64,000 nt of DNA from contig NZ_JADKSJ010000001.1 in the NCBI RefSeq assembly GCF_015351235.1, forward strand, positions 1,629,668 through 1,693,667, written 5' to 3'. Positions 51,673 to 60,501 of the stretch are shown piece after piece (position 1 is the first letter of the stretch; each line of letters begins with the position of its first letter). Source of the stretch: Plantibacter sp. VKM Ac-2880. Lineage in GTDB: Bacteria > Actinomycetota > Actinomycetes > Actinomycetales > Microbacteriaceae. A model generated the notes under the pieces. That model did no database searches. It had not been told where the DNA came from and saw only the letters and a list, made by a program, of their open reading frames with translations. The translations under genes were made by a program, and so were the position numbers.

Positions 51673-54597
51673 GTGACATCCGCAGCAGCAGAGAAGCCCC
51701 TGTCCACTCAGCGCCGACGCGCCCCGATAGCGATCACGGTGGCGGTCATCGCCGCGCTCCTCATCGGGTTCTTCGTGTTCTCGGGGTTCTACGCCGATCT
51801 GTTGTGGTTCCAGCAGCTCGGGTTCACCGAGGTGCTGACCACCCAGTGGATCGCCACCATCGCCATGTTCCTCATCGGCTTCGTCGGCATGGCCCTGCCC
51901 GTCTGGCTGGCCATCGAGATCGCCTACCGGACCCGCCCCGTCTACGCGAAGCTCAGTTCGCAGGTGGACCGCTACCAGCAGGTGGTCGAGCCACTGCGCC
52001 GACTGGCGACCTACGGCATCCCCGCGCTCTTCGGGCTCTTCGGTGGTGTCGCCGCCGCCTCGCGGTGGCAGCTGGCCCTGCTCTGGATGAACGGCACGCC
52101 GTCCGGCACGAAGGACCCGCAGTTCAACCTGGACGTCTCCTTCTACCTCTTCGACCTGCCGTTCTTCCAGGCGGTCGTCGCGTTCTCCTCTGCCGTCGTG
52201 CTGATCGCCCTGATCGCCACGGCCGTCGTCACCTACCTCTACGGAGGCATCCGGGTCGTCAGCCGCGAGGTCTGGATCTCCATGGCGGCCCGGGTGCAGA
52301 TCTCCGTGCTCGCCGCGCTCTACCTGATCCTGCAGGCGGTCAGCCTGTGGCTCGACCAGTACACGACCCTGAACGACACCGGCACCCTCATCACCGGAGC
52401 GTCCTACACGGACGTCGCCGCGATCATCCCCGGCCGGGTGATCCTCGCCGGCATCGCACTCATGGTCGCCGTGCTGTTCATCGTGACGGCCTTCATCGGC
52501 CGCTGGCGTCTGCCGCTCGTCGGCACCGCGCTCCTGATCGTCGCCTCCCTCATCGTCGGCAGCCTCTACCCGTGGATCGTCCAGCGGTTCCAGGTGGAGC
52601 CGAACGCGAAGAGCCTCGAGACGCCGTACATCCAGAAGAACATCGACATGACGCGCGACGCCTACGGCATCGCCGACGTGCAGGAGGAGGAGTACGAGGC
52701 GACCACCGACGCGACGCCGGGTGCTCTGCGTCAGGACGCGGAGACGACCGCGAACATCCGCATCATCGACCCCTCGCTGGTGAGTGCCTCGGTCGCGCAG
52801 CTCGAGCAGTTCAAGCAGTTCTACTCCTTCGACAAGCAGCTCGACGTCGACCGCTACACGATCGACGGCAAGACGCAGGACACCGTCGTCGCGGTCCGCG
52901 AACTGAACGTCTCCGGCCTCGACAACTCGCAGTCGTGGATCAACAACACGGTCGTGTACACCCACGGGTACGGCCTGGTCGCCGCCTACGGCAACCAGCG
53001 CTCCGCCTCGGGTGAGCCGGTCTTCCTCGAGTCCGGCATCCCGACGACCGGTGCGCTCGGAGACTTCGAGCCCCGCGTGTACTTCGGCGAGCAGTCTCCC
53101 GACTACTCGATCGTCGGTGCGCCGAAGGGCAGCGATCCGATCGAGCTCGACTACCCGTCGGGCACGCAGGGGGAGTCGCAGACGTACACGACCTTCGACG
53201 GTGACGGCGGGCCGAAGCTCGACAACGTCTTCAAGAAGCTCGTCTACGCGCTCAAGTTCCAGTCCGAGCAGATCTTCCTGTCCGACTCGGTCAACGACCA
53301 GTCGCAGATCCTGTACGACCGTGAGCCCCTGACGCGCGTCCAGAAGGTCGCGCCCTACCTGACGCTCGACTCCGACCCCTACCCGTCGGTGGTGGACGGA
53401 CAGATCGTCTGGATCGTGGACGGCTACACGACGAGCGCCAGCTACCCGTACTCGAAGACCGTGAGCCTCTCGGACACGATCTCCGACTCGGTCACGCCGG
53501 TACAGAACTACGCTCTCGACGACGTGAACTACATCCGCAACTCGGTGAAGGCCACGGTCAACGCCTACGACGGCAAGGTCACGCTCTACAGCTGGGACGA
53601 CAAGGACCCGATCCTCGAGACGTGGCAGAAGGTCTTCCCGTCGACGGTGAAGCCGATGTCCGAGATGTCCGGCGACCTCATGAGCCACGTCCGGTACCCG
53701 GCCGACCTCTTCAAGGTCCAGCGTTCGGTGCTCGGCCAGTACCACGTCACGAACGCCGGTTCGTTCTACTCGAGCGAGGACGCGTGGGTGACCCCCAACG
53801 ACCCGCAGTCCACCGACACCGAGAAGAAGTACCAGCCGCCGTACTACCTGACGATGCAGCTCCCCGAGCAGCAGGCGCCGTCGTTCTCGCTGTACTCGAC
53901 CTTCATCCCTCGTCAGGGTGGTGAACAGTCGCGGAACGTGCTCACCGGCTACCTGGCGGTGGATGCGAACGCCGGCGGCGAGGACGGCAAACGCAGCTCC
54001 GACTACGGCAAGATCAGGCTCCTGACGCTGCCGAAGGATGACACCGTCCCGGGCCCGGGCCAGGTGCAGAACACCTTCGACTCGGATCCGAGTGTGTCGA
54101 GCCAGATCAACATCCTGAAACAGGGCCAGACGGAGGTGCTGAACGGCAACCTGCTGACGGTGCCCGTCGGTGGTGGGCTCCTCTACGTGCAACCCGTCTA
54201 CGTCAAGTCGACGGGTGACACGAGCTTCCCGCTGCTGCAGAAGGTGCTCGTGGCCTTCGGCGATCAGATCGCCTTCGAGGACACGCTCGACGAGGCGCTC
54301 GACACCCTCTTCGGCGGAGACTCGGGAGCCGACGCCGGCGACACGAACGTCCCGGGAGACGCGACGACACCGCCGACCGACGGGACGGACACGGGCGACG
54401 GCACGGACACGGGGACGACACCGAGCACGGGTGATCCCGCGGTCGACGCGCAGATCAAGACCCTGCTGAGCGAGGCCCGCGCGGCCATCCTCGAGAAGGA
54501 CGCTGCGATGGCCAGTGGCGACTGGGCGGCCTACGGCGTCGCCGACAAGAAGGTCTCCGACGCGCTCGCGAAGGCGTTGGACCTGCTGAACGGCTGA
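51673..54597 (+). CDS. UPF0182 family membrane protein
   Basis: A 974-residue protein with seven N-terminal transmembrane segments (residues about 20-310) and a large extracytoplasmic domain (about 310-870) followed by an acidic, Thr/Gly/Asp-rich linker and a helical tail. It is the actinobacterial UPF0182 family (Rv3193c-like), function unknown; FDLPFFQAV, QKNIDMTRDAYGI and SYPYSKTVSL are family-like segments. GTG 51673 has GAAGAGG six bases upstream. It ends at a hairpin. Confidence 0.9.
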   Translation: MTSAAAEKPLSTQRRRAPIAITVAVIAALLIGFFVFSGFYADLLWFQQLGFTEVLTTQWIATIAMFLIGFVGMALPVWLAIEIAYRTRPVYAKLSSQVDRYQQVVEPLRRLATYGIPALFGLFGGVAAASRWQLALLWMNGTPSGTKDPQFNLDVSFYLFDLPFFQAVVAFSSAVVLIALIATAVVTYLYGGIRVVSREVWISMAARVQISVLAALYLILQAVSLWLDQYTTLNDTGTLITGASYTDVAAIIPGRVILAGIALMVAVLFIVTAFIGRWRLPLVGTALLIVASLIVGSLYPWIVQRFQVEPNAKSLETPYIQKNIDMTRDAYGIADVQEEEYEATTDATPGALRQDAETTANIRIIDPSLVSASVAQLEQFKQFYSFDKQLDVDRYTIDGKTQDTVVAVRELNVSGLDNSQSWINNTVVYTHGYGLVAAYGNQRSASGEPVFLESGIPTTGALGDFEPRVYFGEQSPDYSIVGAPKGSDPIELDYPSGTQGESQTYTTFDGDGGPKLDNVFKKLVYALKFQSEQIFLSDSVNDQSQILYDREPLTRVQKVAPYLTLDSDPYPSVVDGQIVWIVDGYTTSASYPYSKTVSLSDTISDSVTPVQNYALDDVNYIRNSVKATVNAYDGKVTLYSWDDKDPILETWQKVFPSTVKPMSEMSGDLMSHVRYPADLFKVQRSVLGQYHVTNAGSFYSSEDAWVTPNDPQSTDTEKKYQPPYYLTMQLPEQQAPSFSLYSTFIPRQGGEQSRNVLTGYLAVDANAGGEDGKRSSDYGKIRLLTLPKDDTVPGPGQVQNTFDSDPSVSSQINILKQGQTEVLNGNLLTVPVGGGLLYVQPVYVKSTGDTSFPLLQKVLVAFGDQIAFEDTLDEALDTLFGGDSGADAGDTNVPGDATTPPTDGTDTGDGTDTGTTPSTGDPAVDAQIKTLLSEARAAILEKDAAMASGDWAAYGVADKKVSDALAKALDLLNG

Positions 54598-54616
54598 TCC
54601 GAGCTGCTGCTCGATT

Positions 54617-54648
54617 GAACGGCGTCACCCTCCGGGGTGGCGCCGTTC
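54617..54648 (+). terminator. Terminator after the UPF0182 gene
   Basis: A 13-bp stem with one G-T pair (54617-54629 against 54636-54648) and a short loop, 20 bases after the stop. Confidence 0.7.
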
Positions 54649-54724
54649 CGGCGTTCACGGCCGTCGTCCTCGTCTGAGAATCGTCATCCGGAGGCCCTGA
54701 TCGGGACCGCTGACGGCACTCGAT

Positions 54725-54753
54725 TTGCGGGGTCTGGAAATGCATGCTAGCTT
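54725..54753 (+). promoter_or_regulatory. Candidate promoter of the initiator tRNA
   Basis: TTGCGG (54725-54730) and TAGCTT (54748-54753) are 17 bases apart; the -10 ends 12 bases before the mature tRNA 5' end. Both are weak matches, but spacing and position fit. Confidence 0.5.
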
Positions 54754-54765
54754 TATCTCTTGTGC

Positions 54766-54839
54766 CGCAGGGTGGAGCAGTTCGGTAGCTCGCTGGGCTC
54801 ATAACCCAGAGGTCGTAGGTTCAAATCCTGCCCCTGCAA
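54766..54839 (+). tRNA. Initiator tRNA-fMet (CAU)
   Basis: The 74 bases fold into a full cloverleaf. The acceptor stem has a C1-A72 mismatch and the anticodon stem ends in three G-C pairs, both hallmarks of bacterial initiator tRNA. The anticodon CAT is at 54800-54802; the T loop is TTCAAAT. The CCA end is not encoded (the genome reads CAG after the discriminator). It is followed by a strong terminator and is not in an operon. No integrase is near. Confidence 0.97.
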
Positions 54840-54846
54840 CAGAAAA

Positions 54847-54883
54847 GAAGAAATCCCGGTCTCATTGAGACCGGGATTTCTTC
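54847..54883 (+). terminator. Terminator after the tRNA (and ald)
   Basis: An 18-base near-perfect stem starting at 54847 with a small loop ends in a short TTCGTT run at 54881-54886; it lies between the tRNA and the convergent ald gene. Confidence 0.85.
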
Positions 54884-54935
54884 GTTAAAACACCTACGGT
54901 CGCGCCGGCGCGGAGGCGTCGGCGCGACCGCAGCG

Positions 54936-56057
54936 TCATCGCACCGAGGGACGCTCCTCCAGGTCCGCGAGGGGCAGGCCGAAGGCGGCGGCGACGCCGC
55001 TGTTCGTGACCTCGCCCGCACGGACGTTCACGCCGGCGCGCAGGGCCGGGTCGGCTGCCACCGCCTGTTCGGTGCCCTGATCCGCGATCGCCAGCGCATA
55101 GCGGAGGGTCGCGTTGGTCAGGGCCCGCGTCGAGGTCTCGGGGACGGCGCCGGGCATGTTGGCGACGCAGTAGTAGAGGCTGTCGTGTACCCGGAACGTC
55201 GGGTCGTCGTGCGTCGTGGGCTTGGATCCCTCGAAGCAGCCACCCTGGTCGATGGCGATGTCGACGAGGACGGATCCCGGCTTCATGTCGGCCACCATCG
55301 CATCGGTCACGAGCTTGGGTGCCTGGGCTCCGGGGATGAGGACCGAGCCGATGACGAGGTCGGCGTCCCGGAGCTGTTCGGCGATCTCGTAGGCGGACGA
55401 CGGCCTCGTCTGCACGTGTCCTCCGAAGCGGTTCTCGAGCTCCCGGAGCCGGGGGATCGAGATGTCGATGATCGTGACGTCCGCCTGCATGCCGAGGGCG
55501 TTCGCTGCGGCGTGCTCGCCGGCAACGCCGCCGCCGATGACGACGACCTTCGCCTTCGGGGTGCCGGGCACGCCGCCGAGGAGGATGCCCCGACCTCCGG
55601 CCGCCCGCATCAGGTGGTAGGCCCCGACCTGGGTCGAGAGTCGCCCGGCCACCTCGCTCATCGGCTGGAGCAGGGGGAGTGAACGGTTGGCGAGCTGCAC
55701 GGTCTCGTAGGCGATCGCCGTCGTACCCGACGCGAGCAGAGCGTCCGTGAGTGCCCGATCCGCTGCGAGGTGCAGGTAGGTGAAGAGCGTCTGGTCGGCG
55801 CGCAGGTACCCGTATTCGGCGGCGACGGGTTCCTTCACCTTGAGCAGGAGGTCGCCCGCTGCCCAGACGGAGGCTGCATCCGGGACGACCGTCGCCCCGG
55901 CGTCGCGGTAGGCCTCGTCGAGGTTGCCTGAGCCGATGCCGGCGCCCGCCTGGACGACGACCTCGTGTCCGTGGCGGACGAGCTCGTGGACGCCGCCTGG
56001 GGTCGCGGCGACCCGGTTCTCGTTGTTCTTGACCTCGGTGGGGATGCCGATGCGCAT
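54936..56057 (-). CDS. ald: Alanine dehydrogenase
   Basis: A 373-residue NAD-dependent enzyme that interconverts alanine and pyruvate plus ammonium. N-terminal MRIGIPTEVKNNENRVAATPGG, the catalytic Lys/His region (LLLKVKEP and FTYLHLAAD), the NAD-binding VVIGGGVAGEHAAANALGM and DIAIDQGGCFEGSKPTTHDDP are typical. ATG 56057 has GAGGAAG five bases upstream. It is divergent from an Lrp/AsnC regulator, the usual arrangement for ald (aldR in mycobacteria). Confidence 0.96.
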   Translation of the reverse strand: MRIGIPTEVKNNENRVAATPGGVHELVRHGHEVVVQAGAGIGSGNLDEAYRDAGATVVPDAASVWAAGDLLLKVKEPVAAEYGYLRADQTLFTYLHLAADRALTDALLASGTTAIAYETVQLANRSLPLLQPMSEVAGRLSTQVGAYHLMRAAGGRGILLGGVPGTPKAKVVVIGGGVAGEHAAANALGMQADVTIIDISIPRLRELENRFGGHVQTRPSSAYEIAEQLRDADLVIGSVLIPGAQAPKLVTDAMVADMKPGSVLVDIAIDQGGCFEGSKPTTHDDPTFRVHDSLYYCVANMPGAVPETSTRALTNATLRYALAIADQGTEQAVAADPALRAGVNVRAGEVTNSGVAAAFGLPLADLEERPSVR

Positions 56058-56227
56058 GAGTGCTTCCTCTCGCGGGCCCGCGGCGTTCAGCTCGGCTCCC
56101 GCTCGTCGGTGGACGGTGTGCGACTATTCTGGGGTTCCTGCGAGGCTGACCGCGAAGGGCTGCAGAAATCCGGACATCCATCTCGCAAATCGATGATTCT
56201 TCGGGCGAAAGCGAGGATGATCGCAGG

Positions 56228-56710
56228 ATGACGAACAATCTTCGCCGCTCCGTCGACCTCGACGACGTGGACCGCACCCTGCTTCGGCTGCTGCAGGAGA
56301 ACGCCCGGATGACGAACGCCCGGATGGCGGAACTCGCGGGGATCGCGCCGTCGACCTGTGTCGCGCGGATCCGTTCGCTGGTCGATCGCGGGGTGATCAC
56401 CGGGTTCGCTGCGAGCATCGATCCGGTGGCGGTCGGGCTCGGGCTCGAAGCCCTCATCAGTGTCAACATCCGGGCCGGCGCCCGAGCGCGGATCGCCGAG
56501 TTCAGCGCCGGCATCCGACGATTGCCGGAGGTCGTCCAGGTGTTCTTCCTCGGCGGCTCCGAGGACTTCGTCATCCATCTGGCCGCCCGCGACAGCGCGC
56601 ACGTCCGCGATTTCGTCGTCGAGCACCTCTCCGCCGACCCGACGGTCGCCTCCACGCGGACGAGTCTGGTGTTCGAGCATGCCTTCATCGGTGTCGAAGT
56701 GGGGGAGTGA
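56228..56710 (+). CDS. Lrp/AsnC-family regulator, likely AldR
   Basis: A 160-residue transcription regulator with an N-terminal winged helix-turn-helix (LDDVDRTLLRLLQENARMTNARMAELAGIAPSTCVARIRSL) and a C-terminal RAM effector domain (EALISVNIRAG to VFEHAFIG). Divergence from ald suggests that it senses amino acids, perhaps alanine, and controls ald. The 170-base gap between them holds the AT-rich region at 56160-56225 but no clear palindrome. Confidence 0.92.
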   Translation: MTNNLRRSVDLDDVDRTLLRLLQENARMTNARMAELAGIAPSTCVARIRSLVDRGVITGFAASIDPVAVGLGLEALISVNIRAGARARIAEFSAGIRRLPEVVQVFFLGGSEDFVIHLAARDSAHVRDFVVEHLSADPTVASTRTSLVFEHAFIGVEVGE

Positions 56711-57108
56711 GCCTCGGTTCGCGAGCGATCGACCGCGCGAAGGTCACAAACAGGTAACGAAGACGCTTCGCGGAAAAGCCTGGTGATGATCGGTTTTCGT
56801 GCATGTCGCCGCGTCTGTGTCCGCCTTTCGGGGGATTGTCGATTAGCCACCAGCTGTGAGTTTCGTTAGCGTTGTCGACGGCCCGCAAGGGCTGACCTAC
56901 GTAACCGCGTCCCGCCCCCTGTCGCCTTCGTGACGGCGTGCTGGACGTACGGTCGAACGCAACGTGGTAGCCGTCGACGCCCCGCGTGATCCGAGCCCGT
57001 GCGCTGTCTGTCAGTGCGCCGATGGGGCGGATCCTGAGTCGTTCGACCCGGCCTGACGATCGACAGGAAGAGTGCAACGCGGCTCCGCGTGCGCTTCCGG
57101 GAGAAAGA
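56711..57108 (+). other. Long gap and possible leader upstream of proV
   Basis: No gene is seen in these 398 bases. A small GCCC-GCAA-GGGC hairpin lies at 56881-56892 and a CGCC/GGCG stem at about 56923. A -10-like TAGCGT occurs at 56867-56872, which would give a leader of about 230 bases. Compatible-solute importers are often controlled by such leaders; I see no match to a known riboswitch. Confidence 0.4.
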
Positions 57109-58479
57109 ATGACCGAAACGATTGCCGTCTCAGCGACGGGTCTGTACAAAGTCTTCGGCAGGAAGCCGAAGGACGCCGTCAAGCGTCTGCAAGCGGGAGC
57201 GTCCCGCGACGAAATCGCGACGAGCGGGACCGCTGCCGTCATCGACGCGTCATTCGACGTGAAGCAGGGCGAGATCTTCGTCGTGATGGGCCTCTCCGGC
57301 TCGGGCAAGTCGACGCTCATCCGCATGCTCAACGGCTTGCTCGAGCCGACCGCCGGTACGGTGACGGTCGCCGGGCAGCCGATCTCCGGCGTCTCCTCCA
57401 AGCAGTTGCGTGCGGTGCGCCAGGAGAACATCTCCATGGTCTTCCAGCACTTCGCCCTGCTGCCCCACCGCACGGTCCTCGAGAACGCGGCCTACGGGCT
57501 GGAGGTCAAGGGTGTGCCCGCGGCGGAGCGTCGCGAGCGTGCTCAGGCCGTCGTCGAACGAGTGGGACTCGCCGGCTGGGAGGACAAGCTCCCCGGCCAG
57601 CTCTCCGGTGGGATGCAGCAGCGCGTCGGACTGGCCCGCGCACTCGCGTCAGACACCGACATCCTCCTGATGGACGAGGCCTTCTCCGCGCTTGACCCGC
57701 TGATCCGTCGCGAGATGCAGGAGCAGCTCGTCGAGCTGCAGGCCGAGCTCGGGAAGACGATCATCTTCATCACCCACGACCTCAACGAGGCGATGTTCCT
57801 CGGCGACCGGATCGCCGTCATGCGCGACGGCAGGATCGTGCAGGTGGGGACCCCCAACGACATCCTCACCGACCCGGCGAACGACTACGTCGCCCAGTTC
57901 GTCCAGGACGTCGACCGCGCTCGCGTGCTCACCGCCGGAGGCGTGATGGAACCCGCACGTTCCGTCGTCTCCGCGTCCGCCGGTCCGCGGGCAGCCCTCC
58001 GCATCATGCGCGATCTGCAGACCTCGACCGCCTTCGTCGTCGGCCCGGGTCGGCAGCTCCTCGGCGTCGTCCGCGACAAGGACGTGCTGCGGCTCGTCCG
58101 GGCCGGCGACCACGAGCTCGGCAGCGTCATCACGGCGGACCTCGCCACGGTCTCCCCGGAGGCCGCGCTCGTCGACCTGTTCGAGTCAGCGGTCGAAAGC
58201 GCCCTCCCGGTCGCCGTCGTGGACGAGCGGACGCGTCTCCTGGGCGTCGTCCCGCGGGTGACCCTGCTCGCCGCCGTCGGCAACGTCTCCACCAACACGG
58301 ACGAGGTCAGCCTCGTCGGTCCGCCGGCGACGGTGCCCGTCGAGCTCATCACGGCGACCCTGCGGTCGACCGCGGAGGACCCGCAGCACCCCGACGACGG
58401 TGGTTCCGTCGACCCGACGGCCGCTGAACCGTCTACGACCGAACCCTCCGCCGCCCTCCAGGAAGGGAGCGTCCGATGA
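57109..58479 (+). CDS. proV: Glycine betaine/proline ABC transporter ATPase ProV
   Basis: A 456-residue cytoplasmic ATPase of a compatible-solute importer. A family-specific lead (GLYKVFGRKPKDAVKRLQAG) precedes the nucleotide-binding domain: Walker A MGLSGSGKST, Q-loop MVFQHFALLPHRT, signature LSGGMQQR, Walker B LLMDEAFSALDP and switch THDL. Two CBS domains follow (residues about 280-410), which sense ionic strength in OpuA-type systems. ATG 57109 follows GGAG; the frame is open 41 codons upstream. It overlaps proW by four bases (ATGA). Confidence 0.94.
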   Translation: MTETIAVSATGLYKVFGRKPKDAVKRLQAGASRDEIATSGTAAVIDASFDVKQGEIFVVMGLSGSGKSTLIRMLNGLLEPTAGTVTVAGQPISGVSSKQLRAVRQENISMVFQHFALLPHRTVLENAAYGLEVKGVPAAERRERAQAVVERVGLAGWEDKLPGQLSGGMQQRVGLARALASDTDILLMDEAFSALDPLIRREMQEQLVELQAELGKTIIFITHDLNEAMFLGDRIAVMRDGRIVQVGTPNDILTDPANDYVAQFVQDVDRARVLTAGGVMEPARSVVSASAGPRAALRIMRDLQTSTAFVVGPGRQLLGVVRDKDVLRLVRAGDHELGSVITADLATVSPEAALVDLFESAVESALPVAVVDERTRLLGVVPRVTLLAAVGNVSTNTDEVSLVGPPATVPVELITATLRSTAEDPQHPDDGGSVDPTAAEPSTTEPSAALQEGSVR

Positions 58480-59477
58480 ACGGCCTCCGTCTCCAATCGT
58501 CCGGCCTCATCGACGCCATCACCCGCCCCGAGATCGGTGCGTGGGTAGAAGCGTTCGTCGACTTCATCACCGACGTGTTCCAGCCGGTGTTCGACGTGAT
58601 CCGCGCGGTCTTCCAGGGGCTCTACGACGGGGTCGACACGATCCTCAGTGGACCGCCCTTCTGGGTGATCATCCTCGTCGCAGCGATCCTCGCGCTCATC
58701 GTCCGCGGCCCCGTGTTCGCGATCGGTTCGGCCGTCGGTCTGCTGATCATCGTCGGCGTGGAGCAGTGGGAGAACGCGATGGACTCGCTCTCGCTCGTCC
58801 TCGTCGCCGGCCTCATCGCGATCGTGATCGGCATACCGCTCGGAATCCTGGCTGCCCGCTCGAAGGCCGCCTCGTCGATCATCCGGCCCTTGCTCGACTT
58901 CATGCAGACCACACCGGCGTTCGTCTACCTCATCCCGGCGCTCATCCTGTTCCGCATCGGCGTCGTCCCGGGCATCGTGGCGACGATCGTCTTCGCGTTG
59001 GCCCCGGCCGTCCGGCTCACCGAGCTGGGCATCCGCAACGTCGACCGGGAGGTCGTCGAGGCCGGCAACGCGTTCGGAGCCTCCTCGTGGCGGATCCTGC
59101 GTCAGATCCAACTGCCGCTGGCGATGCCGAACATCATGGCCGGCGTCAACCAGGTCATCATGCTCTCGCTCTCCATGGTCGTCATCGCCGGCATGGTCGG
59201 CGCCGGCGGGCTGGGCGGCGACGTGGTGAAGAGCCTCTCCAGGATCGACATCCAGCTCGGCTCCGAAGCGGGCCTGTCGGTCGTCATCCTGGCGATCTTC
59301 CTGGACCGCCTCACCGCCTCGCTCGGCGCCGGCCGCAAGCGTGGGCGGCGCGTGAAGCCGACGCCGGCACCGGGCGGCCTCCGCCCCGCGCCTGCCTCGA
59401 GCACCACCACGACGGACTCGACCAGCCACGTCGAGCCGAGCGGGAAGCCCGCGCCGTCCCCGGCCGCCACACGCTGA
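58476..59477 (+). CDS. proW: Glycine betaine/proline ABC transporter permease ProW
   Basis: A 333-residue membrane permease of the ProW/OpuAB type. After a hydrophilic and one hydrophobic segment are about six transmembrane helices; the coupling loop reads EAGNAFGASSWRILRQIQLPLAMPN. Loops MQTTPAFVYLIPALILFRIGVVPG and the late MVGAGGLGGDVV are family-typical. A Pro/Ser/Thr-rich cytoplasmic tail (about residues 285-333) is longer than usual. The start overlaps the proV stop; proX follows after 67 bases. Confidence 0.93.
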   Translation: MNGLRLQSSGLIDAITRPEIGAWVEAFVDFITDVFQPVFDVIRAVFQGLYDGVDTILSGPPFWVIILVAAILALIVRGPVFAIGSAVGLLIIVGVEQWENAMDSLSLVLVAGLIAIVIGIPLGILAARSKAASSIIRPLLDFMQTTPAFVYLIPALILFRIGVVPGIVATIVFALAPAVRLTELGIRNVDREVVEAGNAFGASSWRILRQIQLPLAMPNIMAGVNQVIMLSLSMVVIAGMVGAGGLGGDVVKSLSRIDIQLGSEAGLSVVILAIFLDRLTASLGAGRKRGRRVKPTPAPGGLRPAPASSTTTTDSTSHVEPSGKPAPSPAATR

Positions 59478-59544
59478 CGCCCGGCCCCTCGACTTCAACC
59501 GACGACACCGATCCCCGTTCGCGGGACGAAAGGAATCATCGAAC

Positions 59545-60441
59545 ATGCAGTACCGCACCAAGATCGCCACCACCATCGCAGCGGGGGCGGCGGCGACGCT
59601 CGCCATCTCCGGCTGCTCCGCAGGCGCCTCCGACGAGACGCTCGAGAACGGCGACAAGCAGGCCGTGACCATCGCCGTCTTCAGCGGCTGGGACGAGGGC
59701 ATCGCCGCCTCCGAGCTGTGGAAGGCCGTGCTCGAGGAGCAGGGCTACGACGTCACGCTCGAGGAGGCCGAGCCGGCCCCGGTGTTCTCCGGATTGAGCA
59801 CGGGCGACTACGACCTCACGCTCGACGTCTGGCTGCCCACCACCCACGCGAGCTACATCGAGAAGTTCGGGGACGACGTCGTCGACCTCGGCGCGTGGAA
59901 CACCGACGCGAAGCTCACGATCGCGGTGAACGAGGACGCTCCCGTCGACTCCCTCGCGGACCTGGCCGCGAACGCCGACCTCTTCGACAACCGCCTCGTG
60001 GGCATCGACCCGGGTGCCGGCCTCACCGAGGCGACCCAGGACAAGGTCATCCCCGAGTACGGTCTCGAGGACTGGGAGTTCCTCACCTCGGGCACGCCCG
60101 CGATGCTCTCCGAGCTCAAGGCGGCCACCGATGCCGGCGAGAACATCGCCGTCACGCTCTGGCGTCCGCACTGGGCCTACGACGCGTTCCCGATCAAGGA
60201 CCTCGAGGACCCGAAGGGCGCACTCGGCGACGCCGAAGGCATCCACAGCTTCGGCAAGGCCGACTTCGCCGAGGAGTACCCCACGCTCGCCGGATGGCTG
60301 AAGGACTTCGACTTCGACTCCGAACGCCTGTTCTCGCTCGAGAACGCCATGTTCAACGAGGGTGACTCGAAGGACTACGCGCCGGTCGTCGAGAAGTGGA
60401 TCAGCGACAACCAGGAGTACGTGGACTCGCTCACCAAGTAG
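59545..60441 (+). CDS. proX: Glycine betaine-binding lipoprotein ProX
   Basis: A 298-residue solute-binding lipoprotein (OpuAC family) with a signal peptide ending in the lipobox ISGC. Trp-rich ligand-site regions SGWDEGIAASELWKAVLEE, DVWLPTTHASY and LWRPHWAYDAFPIKDLEDP are present, the last being the usual betaine-binding aromatic box. AAAGGAA precedes the ATG. It delivers glycine betaine or proline to ProVW for osmoprotection; a strong terminator follows. Confidence 0.94.
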   Translation: MQYRTKIATTIAAGAAATLAISGCSAGASDETLENGDKQAVTIAVFSGWDEGIAASELWKAVLEEQGYDVTLEEAEPAPVFSGLSTGDYDLTLDVWLPTTHASYIEKFGDDVVDLGAWNTDAKLTIAVNEDAPVDSLADLAANADLFDNRLVGIDPGAGLTEATQDKVIPEYGLEDWEFLTSGTPAMLSELKAATDAGENIAVTLWRPHWAYDAFPIKDLEDPKGALGDAEGIHSFGKADFAEEYPTLAGWLKDFDFDSERLFSLENAMFNEGDSKDYAPVVEKWISDNQEYVDSLTK

Positions 60442-60453
60442 CGGCTCGACAAG

Positions 60454-60487
60454 ACGACGGGCACCGGAGCGATCCGGTGCCCGTCGT
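60454..60487. terminator. Terminator after proX
   Basis: A perfect 15-bp stem (60454-60468 against 60473-60487) with a GCGA loop lies between proX and the convergent aminotransferase gene. Confidence 0.85.
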
Positions 60488-60501
60488 CGTTCGCGCGGAG
60501 G

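Noticed and set aside
54766-54839. The initiator tRNA as an attachment site of a mobile element
   Set aside because: No integrase, direct repeat of the tRNA end or change in base composition is seen on either side.
56711-57108. A cyclic di-AMP (ydaO) riboswitch upstream of proV
   Set aside because: I could not find its conserved sequence blocks; only small local hairpins are visible.
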